Assembly: GCA_947685225.1 (NCBI GenBank)
Contig: CANTUV010000003.1
Location: 3,542,001-3,606,000, forward strand
DNA from: Garcia nutans
Lineage: Eukaryota; Streptophyta; Magnoliopsida; Malpighiales; Euphorbiaceae
Direction of reading: 5' to 3'
DNA: 64,000 bases
A program made the position numbers and the translations under genes. Shown here one piece after another: positions 1 to 11,536 of this stretch (position 1 is the first letter of the stretch; every line of letters starts with the position of its first letter). Under the pieces are notes generated by a model. It had not been told where the DNA came from, did not search any database, and saw nothing but the letters and a program-made list of their open reading frames with translations.

Positions 1-1777
1 TCTATAAATAACACCAAAAAATAACACAAAAAGGGATCGAAAATTTGGAGGAGAAATTGAGACCAAAATTGAGGAGGAAAAAAAAGAGGAAATCAGACAG
101 GATTTGGGAGGAAAAATTGAGACCGAAATTGAGGAGGAAAACTTTGAATTTTAATAATTCCTCCTGGCAATGAATCGATCTGATTTTTTTTTGAGAGAGC
201 AAACAACAATTGAATCCATCAAAGGAAGCAAAGCTTGTCTTTGATTTTGTTCATCCAAGAAGAAATTTTTGGTGGAACAACAAACAGAGGTATGCATCAA
301 TTGTCTAATTTCTTCACAATAGCTTAAATCATCTAATTGTTTCTTTTAATTCAAAAACCCTAGAACATTAATTCCCCTTTTCTAAAGTTTAAAAACCTTA
401 ATTAATTGCTTTGTTTTCCAAAAAGCTTAAAATTATTATTTTTGTTTCTTCAAAATCTCAAAACCCTAATTTGCTTTCCAAATTTTTTAAATCTTAAATT
501 TGAGTATGTTTCTTCCCACAAACCCTAAAAACATCTTTTATGTTTATATAAACTTTAAATCATTTTATTTATTTTCATAAAACTTCATAAAATTATCAAT
601 TGATTTTCAAATCCAAAAAACCTAATGCATTCTCCGAAACCCTAAATCAAAAATTCTAAAACCCTAATTCAACTCCAAAACCCAAAACAGTGAACCCTAA
701 CTCCCTTAAAACCTTTAAACCTAATTCTTCTAAACCCTAATCCTTTAAACCTTAAAACCTCACAAACCTAAAATTCAACACAGTAAGTAGCTAATAGTCA
801 TAAACTTAAGGTTTTGAAGTGTTCAAACTCCAATTTAATGATTTCACTTCTCAAATACTAATTTGATTAATCAAGGAACTTATCAACCTCTTAAATTATA
901 AAACACTGTTCAATGTCAATTCTTTTAAAAGTTATAGTAGCTTAAACTCATGAATTCCAAAACCCTAAACACATGAAATAAAGAAATTTAAATAGAAACA
1001 GTAGCCCTAATTTGAATCTTTATTTTCCTTATTCAATTTTATATTTTATTATTCTTTGATTTATTTTATATGCTTTAATTTATTTAATTTCAATGTTTGG
1101 TTTATCTAATTTATCATGGATGGATGTTTACTTTCTATTGATATTTAGTACATTTGATGAATGATTTATTTATGATGAATGGTTATTTACTCTTATTGAT
1201 TTATTTAGATTTTCAAATGTTGTAAGAGGTATGTTTCCACTTGGTGGGTACCTCATTAGTTAAATATCATGTAATTGAAATTGCTTTTCTATTTTAGAAC
1301 CAATGTAAAGGACATGTTTCTACCTTTCGGTGGGTATCCTATTTAGGCATGGGATGTAAGGACATGTTTCCATCCTTGGGTGGGTGTCCATTTAATTGTT
1401 TTGTTTGGACATTATTTTGATTTTCAATATATTGATGCTTTATTTTTATTGTGTGTAATATGGATAATGTTGTTATATTTAAGAATTTTATAATATTAAG
1501 ACCTATAAAGGAGGCCGGTTCCAATGAACCGGGCATTATGGGGGTGCTGGGCTATTTCTCACCTTCCCCACATGTACCCAACTTTCCAAACCCATTAGGG
1601 GGTTGGGGATTCCTTAGGAATTAAGTCATCCGCCCCTTTTTTTTTCCCAATCTATCCATGTGGTGACTCCATTTTCTCCGGACTTAGGTCCGTATTCTCT
1701 AAGGCCCTGAGCCTAAACAGTGCCGAAGTCGCAAGAATCATTCCACCGGGAGTGGGAACAAAAATCCCCGCTTACAG
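1..1777 (+). repeat. Tat/Ogre-type LTR, left part outside window
   Basis: This is LTR sequence of the same family as the inverted copy at 45,548-47,753 and the fragment at 44,567-45,547. Shared blocks include the TTGTTCATCC leader near 250, the AAACCCTAA-rich tract and the GGGAGTGGG end block. It ends near CTTACA (1777) and is followed at once by mid-gag coding sequence, so the usual PBS, leader and gag N-terminus are missing. It is either A's 5' LTR joined to gag by a deletion, or a solo LTR inserted in gag; the left side is needed to decide. It holds no gene. Its U3 start lies upstream of the window. Confidence 0.8.
340..975 (+). repeat. AAACCCTAA (telobox-like) cluster in Tat LTR
   Basis: At least eight scattered AAACCCTAA or AACCCTAA motifs lie in an AT-rich tract with irregular spacing. 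The same tract occurs in the A 3' LTR fragment (about 44,765-45,490) and, as TTAGGG on the + strand, in the B LTR (about 46,430-46,990). The spacing rules out a true telomeric array. Telobox motifs are known binding sites of plant TRB-type proteins; a role here is inference. Confidence 0.6.
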
Positions 1778-1851
1778 GAAGTTGAGTCCATTAGGCAAAG
1801 GCCAAATGAGAATTTTGTGGACTATGTGAAAAGGTGGAGAAATAAGGCTGC
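1778..1851 (+). pseudogene. Gag fragment of Tat/Ogre element A (upstream part)
   Basis: The frame reads a Ty3/gypsy gag core segment (motif RQRPNENFVDYVKRWR), typical of Tat/Ogre gag proteins. It runs into the solo LTR at 1852 and resumes at 4504 in the same protein. The copy of the 5-bp target GCTGC (1847-1851) sits inside an Asn-Lys-Ala-Ala stretch. Everything N-terminal to this is absent, because the LTR ends at 1777. Gag would package element RNA into particles in the cytoplasm; this copy cannot. Confidence 0.75.
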
Positions 1852-2928
1852 TGTAATATCCTCATGTATGCCCTAGAAGTTTTGATTGTGTTGTTGTTGT
1901 TGTTGTTGTTGGTCTAAAATGTGATTGAATGTATGTGTTGTGTGATATAAAATTTAAGAGAGAATGTTCATGTGTTATTTGAAAGATAAGTGATGTGTAG
2001 AGAAGATGTATATGTAGTGTATATGGCAATATATATGGCATATATGTTGTTCAAAGGGAGAGTCAAGGTGTTGGATATAGTGGAAGAAGATATTTTTGGT
2101 TGTTATTGAAATTACTATAAAGGGCATGCATAATGAAAGGAAGTGTAATTATGTTAAAGAGGGCATTTTGGTAATTCTTCTTTTGAAATTGTGTGGTGGA
2201 GATTAATAGAGAGTTTGACTTTTATTTTGATCAAATTCCTTTCTTCTTTTCACGTGTGGCCGGCCAACCTAAAGAACAAGAGAGAAAATAAGAGTTGATG
2301 ATATTTGAAGCTCAAATTGAAGAAGTTTTAAGTGGTTAAGTGGAAATCCAAGAAGATCCACTATATTTGGTAAGTTTCTCTTGATTCTTTTAAGTTATTT
2401 AAGTTGTTTGTGAGTTGATTGTGGATTTTAAAGTGGGGTTGTGTTGATTATTATATGTTGGATTTAATTGGTTGTGGTGTTTGTTTTGGATTTGAAGATG
2501 ATAAGTTAAGAGTGATGTTGGTTTTAGGGTTTTGGAAATGGTAAGTGATAAATTATATTGTGTTATTTTGGATTAGGTTTTGGAAGAAGGTGATTTACTC
2601 TAATTTGAGAAGTGAAGAATTCTTGGAGAAAAGAAAGTGTTTAGAGTTGTATAATTGGTGCTAAAGGTAAGTACAAACTATATGGGTACAAACATGCATA
2701 TGTTGTTTAATCTTAAAACACTTTTGTTTGTAAATGTGATAGGGTATCAAATGTATTGTTAATGAATATTGGTGATGAAAATATTGTGATGAGCACGTAA
2801 AATAATTGCTAATGATGTTGATTATGTCCATTTGAATGAGGTTATGTTGTGTACAATGTGTTTTAAGTTAACCAAAAGAAATTTGGCTACATTTAGGGTT
2901 TATGCATGAAAGACACGTAATTTGGGGC

Positions 2929-3243
2929 GGTCGCTATTATTCATGTGCGGTCTCGACTTAGGTCGGGCTTCTGACCGCGAAATCTACTGTAATAAGGTTT
3001 CATCTTTTGATTGTGAAGTGCGGTCGCGACTTAGGTCGGGCTTCTGGCCGCGAAACCTACTGTAATAAGGTTTCATCTTGTAATTGTATGGAGCGGTCGT
3101 ATTCAGGTGAGGCGCGACCGCTAGAAAGGTTCTGTTCACCTTATTGGAAGCAATCTAATCCTGCAACAAGATTCTCATATACATGTTAAATAGATCATCC
3201 ATTTGAGTTGTCAATGATTAAAATAGAGATCATTTGTCTAACA
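2929..3243 (-). repeat. Reversed end of a SIRE-like LTR captured in the Tekay solo LTR
   Basis: On the minus strand this matches the first part of the G LTR beginning at 50,400. The LTR terminus appears here reversed as GTCTAACA, ending at 3243. A block of about 69 bp (GCGGTCGCGACTTAGGTCGG and following) is present twice, near 2950 and 3019. The other Tekay LTRs carry GACACG modules at this position. A remnant GACACG at 2912-2917 just upstream suggests the same ancestral module was here. Confidence 0.75.
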
Positions 3244-3606
3244 TCATTGTTGAATCATGAAATGTGAGATGATATGGAATTGATAATGCATATGATATTA
3301 CATGAACAAGGTTATGTATTGTGTATTGTGAGGCTTGTGAATGGTGATGTGTATTATGAATAATGTACTTTGAAATGTGATACCAATAATGCTATATGCA
3401 CAATATGAATTGAGATATGAAATGCTATAAAGCCATTGTGATTAGCTATGATGATGCAATTGAAAGAAAGAAGGCATGTTTGCCTAAATGTTGATGAGAA
3501 TTGGAAATGGAAATGATAATTGAATAATAAATGAATTGTGTGGCTAATGTGTTATTCCATTTTCAGAGTTTGTTGTTGGTGGCATGCCTAATAAGTGTAA
3601 CAATCT

Positions 3607-3764
3607 CTTGAAGTTAGGTTGGATTGAATCCTTGAAGCCTAATTGAGATGTTACCACCCTTGAAGCTAGGTTGGGTTGGTTCTTGAAGCCAAGTTGGGTT
3701 GATGCTTAGCATGCTTTGCTCCCCTTGAAGCTTGGTTGAACCTAATCCTTGAAGCCTAGTTGGG
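3607..3764 (+). repeat. Degenerate CTTGAAGC tandem repeat in Tekay LTR
   Basis: About seven units of roughly 20 bp are built on CTTGAAGC followed by (C)TAGGTTGG or close variants. The same block is in all five Tekay-type LTRs of the window: 22,452-22,605, 29,853-30,010, 55,960-56,118 and 59,689-59,913. Confidence 0.75.
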
Positions 3765-4038
3765 TATATGATATTGATAAATGTGATAACAAAACCAAAA
3801 CATTAACTCTGAAAATTGAATGGCATATTAGTGTGTCTTGGGCCCAATGCTTGTCTTTGTTTAATGTGAGTCATGATTTGTTTAATGTTGTTCATGAATG
3901 GTTAAATGAATAACTAATGAGGCATATGAAATGTAAAGGTATGTTGTTAGCTTTGCATATATGGTGTTACATGTATAATATGGATTGAGAATTGGCATTG
4001 CATTGCACTGAAGCATAACACTAGCACATTTTGTCTTA

Positions 4039-4076
4039 CTAAGCCGTTGGCTTAGCGCGATAGTGTTTGATCGCGC
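4039..4076 (+). promoter_or_regulatory. Double hairpin of Tekay LTR (copy 1)
   Basis: Two adjacent inverted repeats: CTAAGCC-GTT-GGCTTAG, then GCGCGAT with ATCGCGC around an 8-base loop. They lie about 420 bases before the LTR end and are present in every Tekay-type LTR here. The function is unknown; an RNA structure in the LTR transcript is inferred. Confidence 0.6.
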
Positions 4077-4503
4077 AGGTAATAGGGTTGAACCCGAGAG
4101 CTCTTCGAGACCGAGTGAGAGTAGACAGTGAAGAGTTGATTTTGGAAACTTAAAGATCAGAGGAGACTTGCCAATCATGTATAACTCTTTTATATTTTGT
4201 AAAGTAATGATTTTAATGTACATATGTGTATATTTGTAAATATGAAATTAAATGTTTTCATATATGTAAATATTTGATAAATTCCGCTGCGTAACAACTA
4301 AATGTATCTGTATATATCTATTTAGTTTTGTATTACAAGTTAACTACTTATCTTTCTATAATGTATACAATTGAAAGATTATGGTATAGTTTAAAATGTT
4401 TAAAATGTTAAGAAAATCCGTAGCATTTCTATGTTTAGTGCATGTATACTACATTGTGGTGTTTGTAGTGTGCATGTATTGAATGTAGGGGTGTTACAGC
4501 TGC

Positions 4504-5442
4504 TTTGCTCAAGAAAAGGCTAGATGAATTTGATCAAATAAGGATGATTGTTAGAGGGTGTTGCCTAGTTTTCGTGAGAGGATGTCTCATACACTCATCC
4601 GTGATTTCAAAGATCTCTTCCAAGCTGGTTTGCAAATTGAAGAATGGGAAAGAGAGAAGAACCATTTTTCAACAAGAAGGAATGAGAAAGGAAACTATCA
4701 GTCTGGTAGCCAAAGCATGCAAAAGGCAGTCGGTGTTAATGCTACTAACCAAGGAACAAGGAGGCAGTTTTCGAAATTGGGCAAACCGATGTCTTGGGTT
4801 CTCAATAAGCTTCAGAGGCAGGGATTGTTACAACCCTTAAATCCTCGTCCATTGCCTAATCCTCGTCCTTTGCCTAATTCTCTCCCACCTAATTTTGACA
4901 CTAAAGCATTTTGTCAGTTTCATCAAATGCAAGGGCATGACATGGATAGATGTGTGAGGTTGAGACATGAGATCCAAAATTTGATTGATAGTGGGAAGCT
5001 GCTCGAGCCAAATACTAAATACAACCCATTACCAAGGTTCAATAGAGTACCACCACTGGCAACCTTCATGATTGGAGGAGGTTTGCATGAAGATTTTGTC
5101 ATGTCTTCTTTTCAGGATGTGGGTGGAGAAGCAACTAAAGAAGAAGCAATATTTGGTGAAATTAAACAAGCTATGGTGGGTAAAGAAGTAGCAATTTGTG
5201 TTGTCAATGGGTTTTGGGATTCAAGCGATAGTGATGATGATCTTACATCCAAGAAGGAGGAATGGACCTGGTCCGAGCTCGAAGAAGATGAAGTAATGAA
5301 TACTAGATCCGGTAAGCCTTATGCAAGGCCACCACCTAAGGAGGTAGAAATTAATAAGGGAAAGGAAGTTGAAGTAGGGAATAAAGAAGAGGAAGATGAT
5401 ATTGTGCTCAAGCAATTGAAAAAGAACCCAAGCAAGTGTTAG
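4504..5442 (+). pseudogene. Gag of Tat/Ogre element A (C-terminal part)
   Basis: Gag continues from the 1778-1851 fragment after the solo LTR. A one-base loss near 4560 shifts the frame; from there the 294-codon frame (4558-5442) carries the gag core end (DFKDLFQAGLQIEEWE) and proline-rich NPRPLP repeats. It also has the Tat/Ogre signature FCQFHQMQGHDMDRCVRLRH, a histidine/cysteine motif in place of the CCHC knuckle. An acidic/lysine-rich tail follows, with the RSGKPY motif that precedes the protease. The protein would be the capsid component. With the frameshift, the LTR insertion and the missing N-terminus it is dead. Confidence 0.85.
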
Positions 5443-5455
5443 TATTTGGGACTTA

Positions 5456-6836
5456 TTGGCTACTTCTAAAAAGCACCGAGAAACTATGGCCAAGGCCTTA
5501 GCTAGCATGCCAATTTCTACCTCCACAACACCGGAAGAGCTGATCAACTTCATAAAAATTGGAGGAGTAATGAAATGTGAAGATATTCAAGAGATGACTG
5601 AAGTTAATATGGAAGCAATTTTTTTGTTAGATGCGGATTTACCAGAGGAAGGGAGAGATCACATCCGCCCTCTCTTTATTAAAATAGAAATCAAAGGGAA
5701 AAGGACTCCATGTGTAATGGTCGATGATGGGTCTACCATAAATGTTTGTCCACTTAAAATATTTCCAAAGCTAGCCATGTCAACAAGGGATCTAAACCCA
5801 ACCGAAGTAACCATTCGGGCTTATGACAACACTAAGACACATGCCGAAGGAACTTTCAAAGTTGTTGTCAAGGTCGGTCCAATTGAATCTATTGTTGAAT
5901 TTGTTGTTTTGGACATACATGTTACCTTCGCCTTACTCTTGGGACGACCATTGTTTCATCCCCTTGGTGGAGTTCCTTCCACCCATCATTAAAAGATCAA
6001 GTTCCCTAACGGAGATGAGACAGTGGTCATCGAGGCTGGACGCTCTAATGATTGAGAGGCCTCTCAATGGTTTACAAGTAGCTACAATTTCTGATAATGA
6101 AGTAGTGGACTCCAAAGTCTTAAATATGATGAAGAACATGAACTACCTTCTCGCAGCTGGTCTTGGAAAGGGTAAGGCCGGTTTGACAAAGCTGCCAGAT
6201 TTTAAAACTCAAACTTCCAAGAAGGGGTTGGGATATGATGAAGACAACAATGTCCAACCAAAGAAGAGTGAGAAGATGAGCTTCCCGCGACTTGAAGAGA
6301 TCTTTGTCAAAGCTCCAGACATGGGACCACTCCAAGGAAAGCCCGAACCAATCATGTTCATGGGAAAGTTGATCCCAAGTTTTGAAATTTTTGCAGATGT
6401 TGTTGAGCTAGTGGAGCAAGTGAAGAAAGAGCTCACCCTACCAGCCAATAAAGAATCTAATTCGGAAGAGAAGAAGGAAGTTGTCCTGAAAGCTGAGAAG
6501 ACTCCGGAGGAGACTACTGCCCTGGTTGAAGAAAAGTTTGAAGACATTCTGCCTTATGATTCTGAGAACAATGATTTTGATTTTGATTTTAATTTTAATT
6601 TATCTGCTTTGTATGAGGATGATGATGTTTTCTTTTCCAAAATGAATGCAATAAAGTCTGATTTTGCTTACTTGTGCGATGTTTCTCCTAATGGTTGCAG
6701 ACATTCATATAGCAATTACATGAGCATCTTTAATATTAATTATGTTAACACACAATTATTAAATTTGGGAAAAATCGAAAATCCTAAAAATATTAGCATA
6801 GCATCCGACCTTACTACTGATGAGAGAGAGATTTGA
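5456..6836 (+). pseudogene. Aspartic protease and linker to RT, element A
   Basis: The first frame (5456-5992) has a retroviral-type protease: VMVDDGSTINVCP around the catalytic Asp and LLLGRPLFHPLGGVPS for the flap and end strand, followed by a TAA at 5990-5992. The catalytic triad reads DDG rather than D-S/T-G; related Tat/Ogre proteins commonly have DNG. The next frame (5823-6836) holds the linker with LLAAGLGKGKAGL, the G-patch-like GLGK motif seen before RT in this lineage, then an acidic stretch. In life it would cleave the Gag-Pol polyprotein. Several stops and shifts inactivate it. Confidence 0.85.
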
Positions 6837-6885
6837 AAAAATATTCAAAAAATATGAAGAAGTATTTGCTTAGTCTTATGAGGAT

Positions 6886-8210
6886 ATGCCTGGAATAGAT
6901 CAAGACATAGCCGAACATCTTATTCCTACTTACACTCACATGAAACTTGTCAAACAAAAGCTTAGGCAATTAAGACCAGAGTGGGCTGAATTGGTTAAAA
7001 AAGAGTTCACTAAACAAATACAAGTGAAGTTCCTTGAAGTGATAGAATATCCAGATTGGCTAGCCAACATAGTACCCATGCCAAAGAAAGATGGAAGAAT
7101 AAGGGTTTGTGTGGAGTATAGAGATTTAAACAAGGATTCCACTAAAGATGATTTTCCTTTACCCCATATAAATGTTCTCATTGATAGTGTAGCCTCTGGA
7201 GTGCTACACTCATTTGTAGATGGATTTTTCGGATACAACCAAGTGTTAATGGCCCAAGAGGATAAAGCCAAAACTACTTTCATTACTACGTGGGGTATAT
7301 TTTGTTATAGGGTGATGTCGTTCGGCTTAAAGAATGCTGGAGCAACCTACCAAAGGATGGCCATCACACTATTTCATGACATGATGCACAAAGAAGTTGA
7401 AGTATATGTTGATGATATGATGGTGAAATCAGACACAAGGGAACAACACTTCCAAAACTTAGAATTATTCTTCGATAGAGGATTGAAATATAAGCTAAGA
7501 TTAAACTCGAAGAAGTGTGTGTTCAGGGTTACCTCAGGCAAATTATTAGGACATATGATTGGTTCGAATGGCATTGAGATTGATCCTGACAAAGTTAAAG
7601 CAATCAGGGATATGCCAGCCCTGAAGACAGAGAGAGAAGTTCGGGGATTCATTGGTAAATTACAATATATTAGCAGATTTATAGCAAAGCTCACAACAAT
7701 CTGTGAGCCTATCTTCAAATTACTTAAAAATAATCAGCCGGTCATATGGAATGAAGAGTGTCAAAGGGCTTTTGAATGAATAAAAGAGTATTTGCTTAGT
7801 CCACCTGTCTTAAAACCACCTAAACCCGGCAAACCTCTATTACTATACTTAGCAGTAGAAGAAGAGTCAATAGGAGCCATGATAGCAAAAGCAGATGAGT
7901 CAGGAATTGAGCATGCAGTCTACTATTTGAGTAGAAAGCTCTTACTTTATGAAATTAAATACAATATCATTGAAAAGACCTGTATAGCCATGGTTTGATC
8001 TTCTAAGAATTTGCGGCATTACTTTCAATCGTATAGTGTGTAAGCAATTTCCAGGTTGGACCTAATCAAATACTTAAGGGAGACACCCTCTTTGATTGGG
8101 AAATATGGTCAATGGTTGATAATATTAGAAGAATTTGAGATTGAGTATGTAACCAGGAAAACAATCAAAGGTAGAGCAGTGGCAGAATTCCTAGCCCAAT
8201 AACCATTACC
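6886..8210 (+). pseudogene. Reverse transcriptase and RNase H, element A
   Basis: The RT frame (6886-7779) contains the standard blocks in order: PMPKKDGRIRVCVEYRDLN, the FPLPHI turn, VMSFGLKNAGATYQRM and the catalytic YVDDMMVKS near residue 173, then the connection LGHMIGSNGI. Stops at 7777 and 7996 interrupt the same frame, which continues into RNase H (LAVEEESIGAMIA, VYYLSRKL, YVTRKTIKG, near 8160). More stops lie near 8041 and 8200. The enzyme copies element RNA into DNA. Family and order are clear; activity is not possible. It belongs with the protease upstream and integrase downstream in one former polyprotein. Confidence 0.92.
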
Positions 8211-8781
8211 AGATAGCAAAGAGGTAGTCTTGGAATTTCCGGATGAACATTTAAAGGCAATTGAAATACAAGGGTTGAAAATGTATTTTAATAGAGCAGC
8301 AAACAGGAAAGGAGCAGGTTTGGGAGTCATACTAAAATTTCCTAATGGGGAACTTATCCCTTTAGCCAAAAAGTTAAAATTTAGGGCAACCAATAATATG
8401 GTGGAATATGAAGCATGTATCTTTGGTTTGGAAACCCTAATGATCATGAAGGTGGATAAGGTGGAAGTTTTTGGCGATTCATTGCTAGTAGTATCCCAAG
8501 TAAATGGAGAGTGGAAGTTGAAAGAAGAAAAATTAAAACCATACCACCATTACTTGACCAAGATGAAGAAGAACTTTAAGGAGTGTAGGTTTATACATCT
8601 ATCAAGAGAAGAAAATCAGATGGCTGATGCCCTAGCCACATTGGCTTCGGTATGGGAAAATCCTATCAGTTTATTCCTTAAGCCTCTGATTTTGACCAGT
8701 TCATCAACTCCTTGCTATGAATATGAGACAATCATGGAAACTGATATAGACCATGATGCGTGGTATGATAATATAAGATGA
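8211..8781 (+). pseudogene. Second (archaeal-type) RNase H, element A
   Basis: After the normal RNase H comes another RNase H fold, mostly open at 8230-8781. It has GLGVILKFPNG near the first catalytic segment, NNMVEYEACIFGLE (Glu), VEVFGDSLLVVSQ (Asp) and REENQMADALATLA near the end. A dual RNase H (aRNH) is the known hallmark of the Tat/Ogre clade of Ty3/gypsy, so this assigns element A. A stop at 8779-8781 and a shift around 8809 separate it from integrase. It would have helped remove RNA during reverse transcription. Confidence 0.85.
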
Positions 8782-10004
8782 TTTTTGGAGGAAAGGGAAT
8801 ACCCGTCGGGGCAACAAAGAAAGAAAGAAGAGCCATAAGGCGATGGTCTTTGCAATACATCACATTCCATGGGGAGTTATATCGAAGATGGCCTAATGGG
8901 GTGCATTTGAGATGCTTGAGGAAGCTTGAAGTGGAGCATATCATGTCAAAAATACATGCGGGAAGTTGCAGTCCGCACATGAGTGGTTTGGTCCTAGTTA
9001 AGAAGATAATTCGACAAGGTTACTACTGGTTGACCATGGAGAGAGATTGTATAGAGTTTGTAAAGAAATGCCAACAATGTCAGAGTTTTGGTAACTTGAA
9101 TCACATGCCTCCTGAAGAATTGCATTCTATGTATTCACCCTAACCCTTTGCCACTTGGGGTATCAACATTATAGGAGAGATACATCTGACAGCCTCAAAC
9201 GGTCACCGTTTCATTGTAGTAGCGGTAGATTATTTTTCAAAATGGGTCGAAGCCGAATCCTTCAACAAACTGGGGGCAAGTCAAATGGCTAGATTCATTG
9301 AAAAGAACCTCATCTGTAGATACAGGGTCCCGCACAATGTGATATCAGACAATGAGGTACAGTTTCAAGGAGCAGTTAAGGATTTATTCTCGAAGTACCG
9401 AATCTATCATAATCGATCCTCTCCTTATAGACCAAAGCCTAATGGTGCAGTAGAAGCAACAAACAAGATAATTAAGCAAATTCTATCCAAGATGACCAAG
9501 GCTTACAAGGATTGGTCAGAGATGCTTCCCTTTGCTTTGTAGGGATATAGAACAAGTGTGCGAACATCGACTGGAATGACACCGTTCTCCTTCGTTTACG
9601 GGATGGAAGTAGTGTTACTAATTGAAATTGAGGTCAAGTCATTGAGAGTAGTCTTGGAAGCTGAACTGCCTGAAACAGAATGGGTAACGAGTAGATACAC
9701 ACAGTTAGCTTTATTAGAAGAGAGAAGGTTAAAGGCACTGTATCATCATCAACTGCATCAAAAAAAGATAGCTCAAGCCTACAATAGAAGGGTTAAGATC
9801 AGAAAACTCAAAGTCGGGAATTTAGTGTTGAAACAATGTAAGCCTAATGTATCTGATCCAAGAGGCAAGTTTAGGCTTAGTTGGGAAGGACCACATATTG
9901 TGAAACAAGTCATGAACAATGGTGCAGTGAAGCTATTAGACATGGACGGGAACGAGTTTAGTGAGCCAGTGAACATCAACAGGTTGAAGAGGTTTTATGT
10001 ATAA
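8778..10004 (+). pseudogene. Integrase, element A
   Basis: Three frames cover a Ty3/gypsy integrase. The HHCC zinc domain is seen in 8778-9143 (VEHIMSKIHAGSCSPHMSG, CQQCQSF). The core has D (VDYFSKWVEAE, 9230 region), D (VISDNEVQFQG) and E (PNGAVEATNK). The C-terminal SH3-like domain is WEGPHIVKQVMNNGAVKLLD, ending VNINRLKRFYV. A TAA at 9142-9144 and a TAG at 9540-9542 interrupt it. Integrase inserts the DNA copy in the nucleus. There is no chromodomain, as expected for Tat/Ogre and unlike D. Motif order and spacing make the call firm; the gene is inactive. Confidence 0.9.
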
Positions 10005-10417
10005 AAAAAAGAGAAGAAAAAAAATTAAATAAATAAAAAAAAATAAAAAATAAAGAGCTCGCTAGGTTGAAAACCCAAAAGGGGTGGCCTAGGCAAAAGT
10101 TAGAGCAGTCCGCTAGTTCCAAAAACCCGAAAGGGCGGGCTAGGCAACAATTAGGGCTAAATGAGAGAAAATTGTCAATTAGAAAACCCAAAAGGGCTAG
10201 TTGGCAATAGGAGTAATCTTGTGTATGCTGGCTTTATGTTTGGTTGTTCCCCAATTTAATAAAACATAATTAATGTTAAAATTGTTTTATGTGCATTGTT
10301 ATAAGTATTTGACAGCAAAAGGTGATGACAAATTATAAAAGGAAAAGAAGCATCTTTTATTACTGTTATTTTTTTTTTCATCAATACACTTTCTTTTATA
10401 ATTGACAAATGTAAAAT
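10005..10417 (+). repeat. Post-pol non-coding tract of element A with AAAACCC-AAAGGG blocks
   Basis: A-rich sequence is followed by three short blocks of the form GAAAACCC(A/G)AAAGGG with (T)AGGCAA, near 10,070, 10,120 and 10,180; the rest is AT-rich. Very similar blocks lie at 35,094-35,260, on the other side of insertion E. No gene is seen. Confidence 0.6.
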
Positions 10418-10826
10418 CTATGGAAGATAATAAGTGTAATGTGTAGGCCAGCTTTGCCTTAGCCGATCCAAGTAGGCTTCAGTCAAGCAAGGCATGTCTA
10501 AATCGGGAGTGAATTCAGAATCACGAGGCTCAGATCCGTACTGACGGCTAAGCCAACAAGGATCATAGCAAGTACCTTGATGAAGAGCAGGAAGAGGAAC
10601 ATACATCAAGTATGTCCTCATGGTAACACGAGAAATCTTCCACCAAGGTATCAACCAACAGATTTTGACTTCAGCATGTGAGTGGATCCAGTCAATCCAG
10701 TCAGCATATGAAGAAGTAAGATGGAGTAGTTTCCTAGCAGAATGATGCCACGAAGATATTTGGCAAAATCCATGGATGGAGTATCAAGCAAGCAGAGATG
10801 CTCCTGAAGCCAAATCTGTCAAAAAA
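10418..10826 (-). pseudogene. DUF7745-like antisense gene of element A, last exon
   Basis: On the minus strand the segment enters after a polypyrimidine tract ending in CAG (a typical 3' splice site at about 10,826). It reads IWLQEHLCLLDTP, then after a frameshift SYADWIDWIHSHAEVKICW, WWKISRVTMRTYLMYVPLP and CYDPCWLSRQYG, ending at a stop near 10,418. This resembles the C-terminal half of DUF7745-type proteins carried by plant retroelements; the assignment is from memory of the family. The N-terminal half is at 35,275-35,960, beyond the 24-kb insertion E. The molecular function is unknown. The frameshift and the split make it inactive. Confidence 0.65.
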
Positions 10827-11025
10827 AAATTAAATTAAAAAAAGGTCCATGTTTAGATCATTTTTGTACTAGTTTTTAGTATGATTTTATGTGTGTTTTA
10901 GTTAATGTTTTGATTAATTTTTGTTTTAAGTGTGTTTAAAGTGTTGTTTTTAGGTTTAAGTGCAAAAACACCCTTGAAAGATCAAAACAGTGCAGGAAAA
11001 GAATGAACCAAGCAAGACATGGCCA

Positions 11026-11536
11026 AGCCAAATCAGGCATGGCCGTGTTCCTCAAAGAATGAAGTTGGCAGAGCTTGACACGGCCAAGAGACACGGCCAA
11101 TCCACTGGCTGTGTCTCATTCAAAAAGCAAAACAAAGAACAAAGCAAAGAAAGAGCAAAAATGAAGTAACAGAAGAAGACACACTCAGTGACACGGCCAA
11201 GCCAAGAGCAAGCTTGGTCGTGTCCCATTTCATGCCAAAGACAAGTGGAGCAAGCAAAGAAGGAAAGAAAAGAAGCAGAAGTGAACACACCCAAGTGACA
11301 CGGACAAGCCAATGGCCGTGTCACATGACACGGCCACTAGCTTGGCCGTGTCACCCCTTGAGACCAAAAGGAAAGAAGAAAAGAAAGAAGCAAGCAGTGA
11401 AGGACACGGCCAGCTAGCTTGGCCGTGTCCCATGAAAATTGAGGGACACGGCCACTAGCTTGGCCGTGTGACCTCATGGAAAGAAAGAAAAGAATAAGAG
11501 ACATGGCCAAGCTACTCTTGGCTTGGCCGTGTCACA
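11026..11536 (+). repeat. GACACGGCC / GGCCGTGTC palindrome array, E copy 1
   Basis: About eight pairs of GACACGGCC and its reverse complement, often as GACACGGCCA...CTTGGCCGTGTC, are separated by A/G-rich spacers of 20-60 bases. A few copies have lost the CpG (GACATGGCC). The short frames that cross it are by-products of the repeats. Confidence 0.85.

Larger units (their letters stand above)
1852..4498 (+). mobile_element. Solo LTR of a Tekay-type chromovirus
   Basis: It begins TGTAATATCC and ends GTGTTACA, like both LTRs of element D. The 5-bp duplication GCTGC (1847-1851 and 4499-4503) flanks it exactly, and removing the LTR restores the gag reading. There is no PBS, PPT or coding sequence, so this is one LTR left by LTR-LTR recombination. 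It differs considerably from D's LTRs and is older. It carries a GCGGTCGC block (2929-3243), the CTTGAAGC repeat (3607-3764) and the double hairpin (4039-4076). No gene lies in it. Confidence 0.93.

Noticed and set aside
340..975. Interstitial telomere
   Set aside because: The AAACCCTAA motifs are scattered and not head-to-tail; they recur in three LTR copies.
1659..1676. TGGTGACTCC as a primer-binding site of element A
   Set aside because: The homologous TGGCGACTCC lies inside the B LTR as well, before its end, and matches the expected primer site in only about 10 bases.
3007..3189. 60-codon frame rich in Arg and Cys
   Set aside because: It runs across the GCGGTCGC block; a similar frame on the other strand at 50,402-50,650 is explained by the same DNA repeat.
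4505..4840. 111-codon frame after the solo LTR
   Set aside because: Only its first 20 codons are gag; after the frameshift near 4560 the true gag is the frame starting at 4558.
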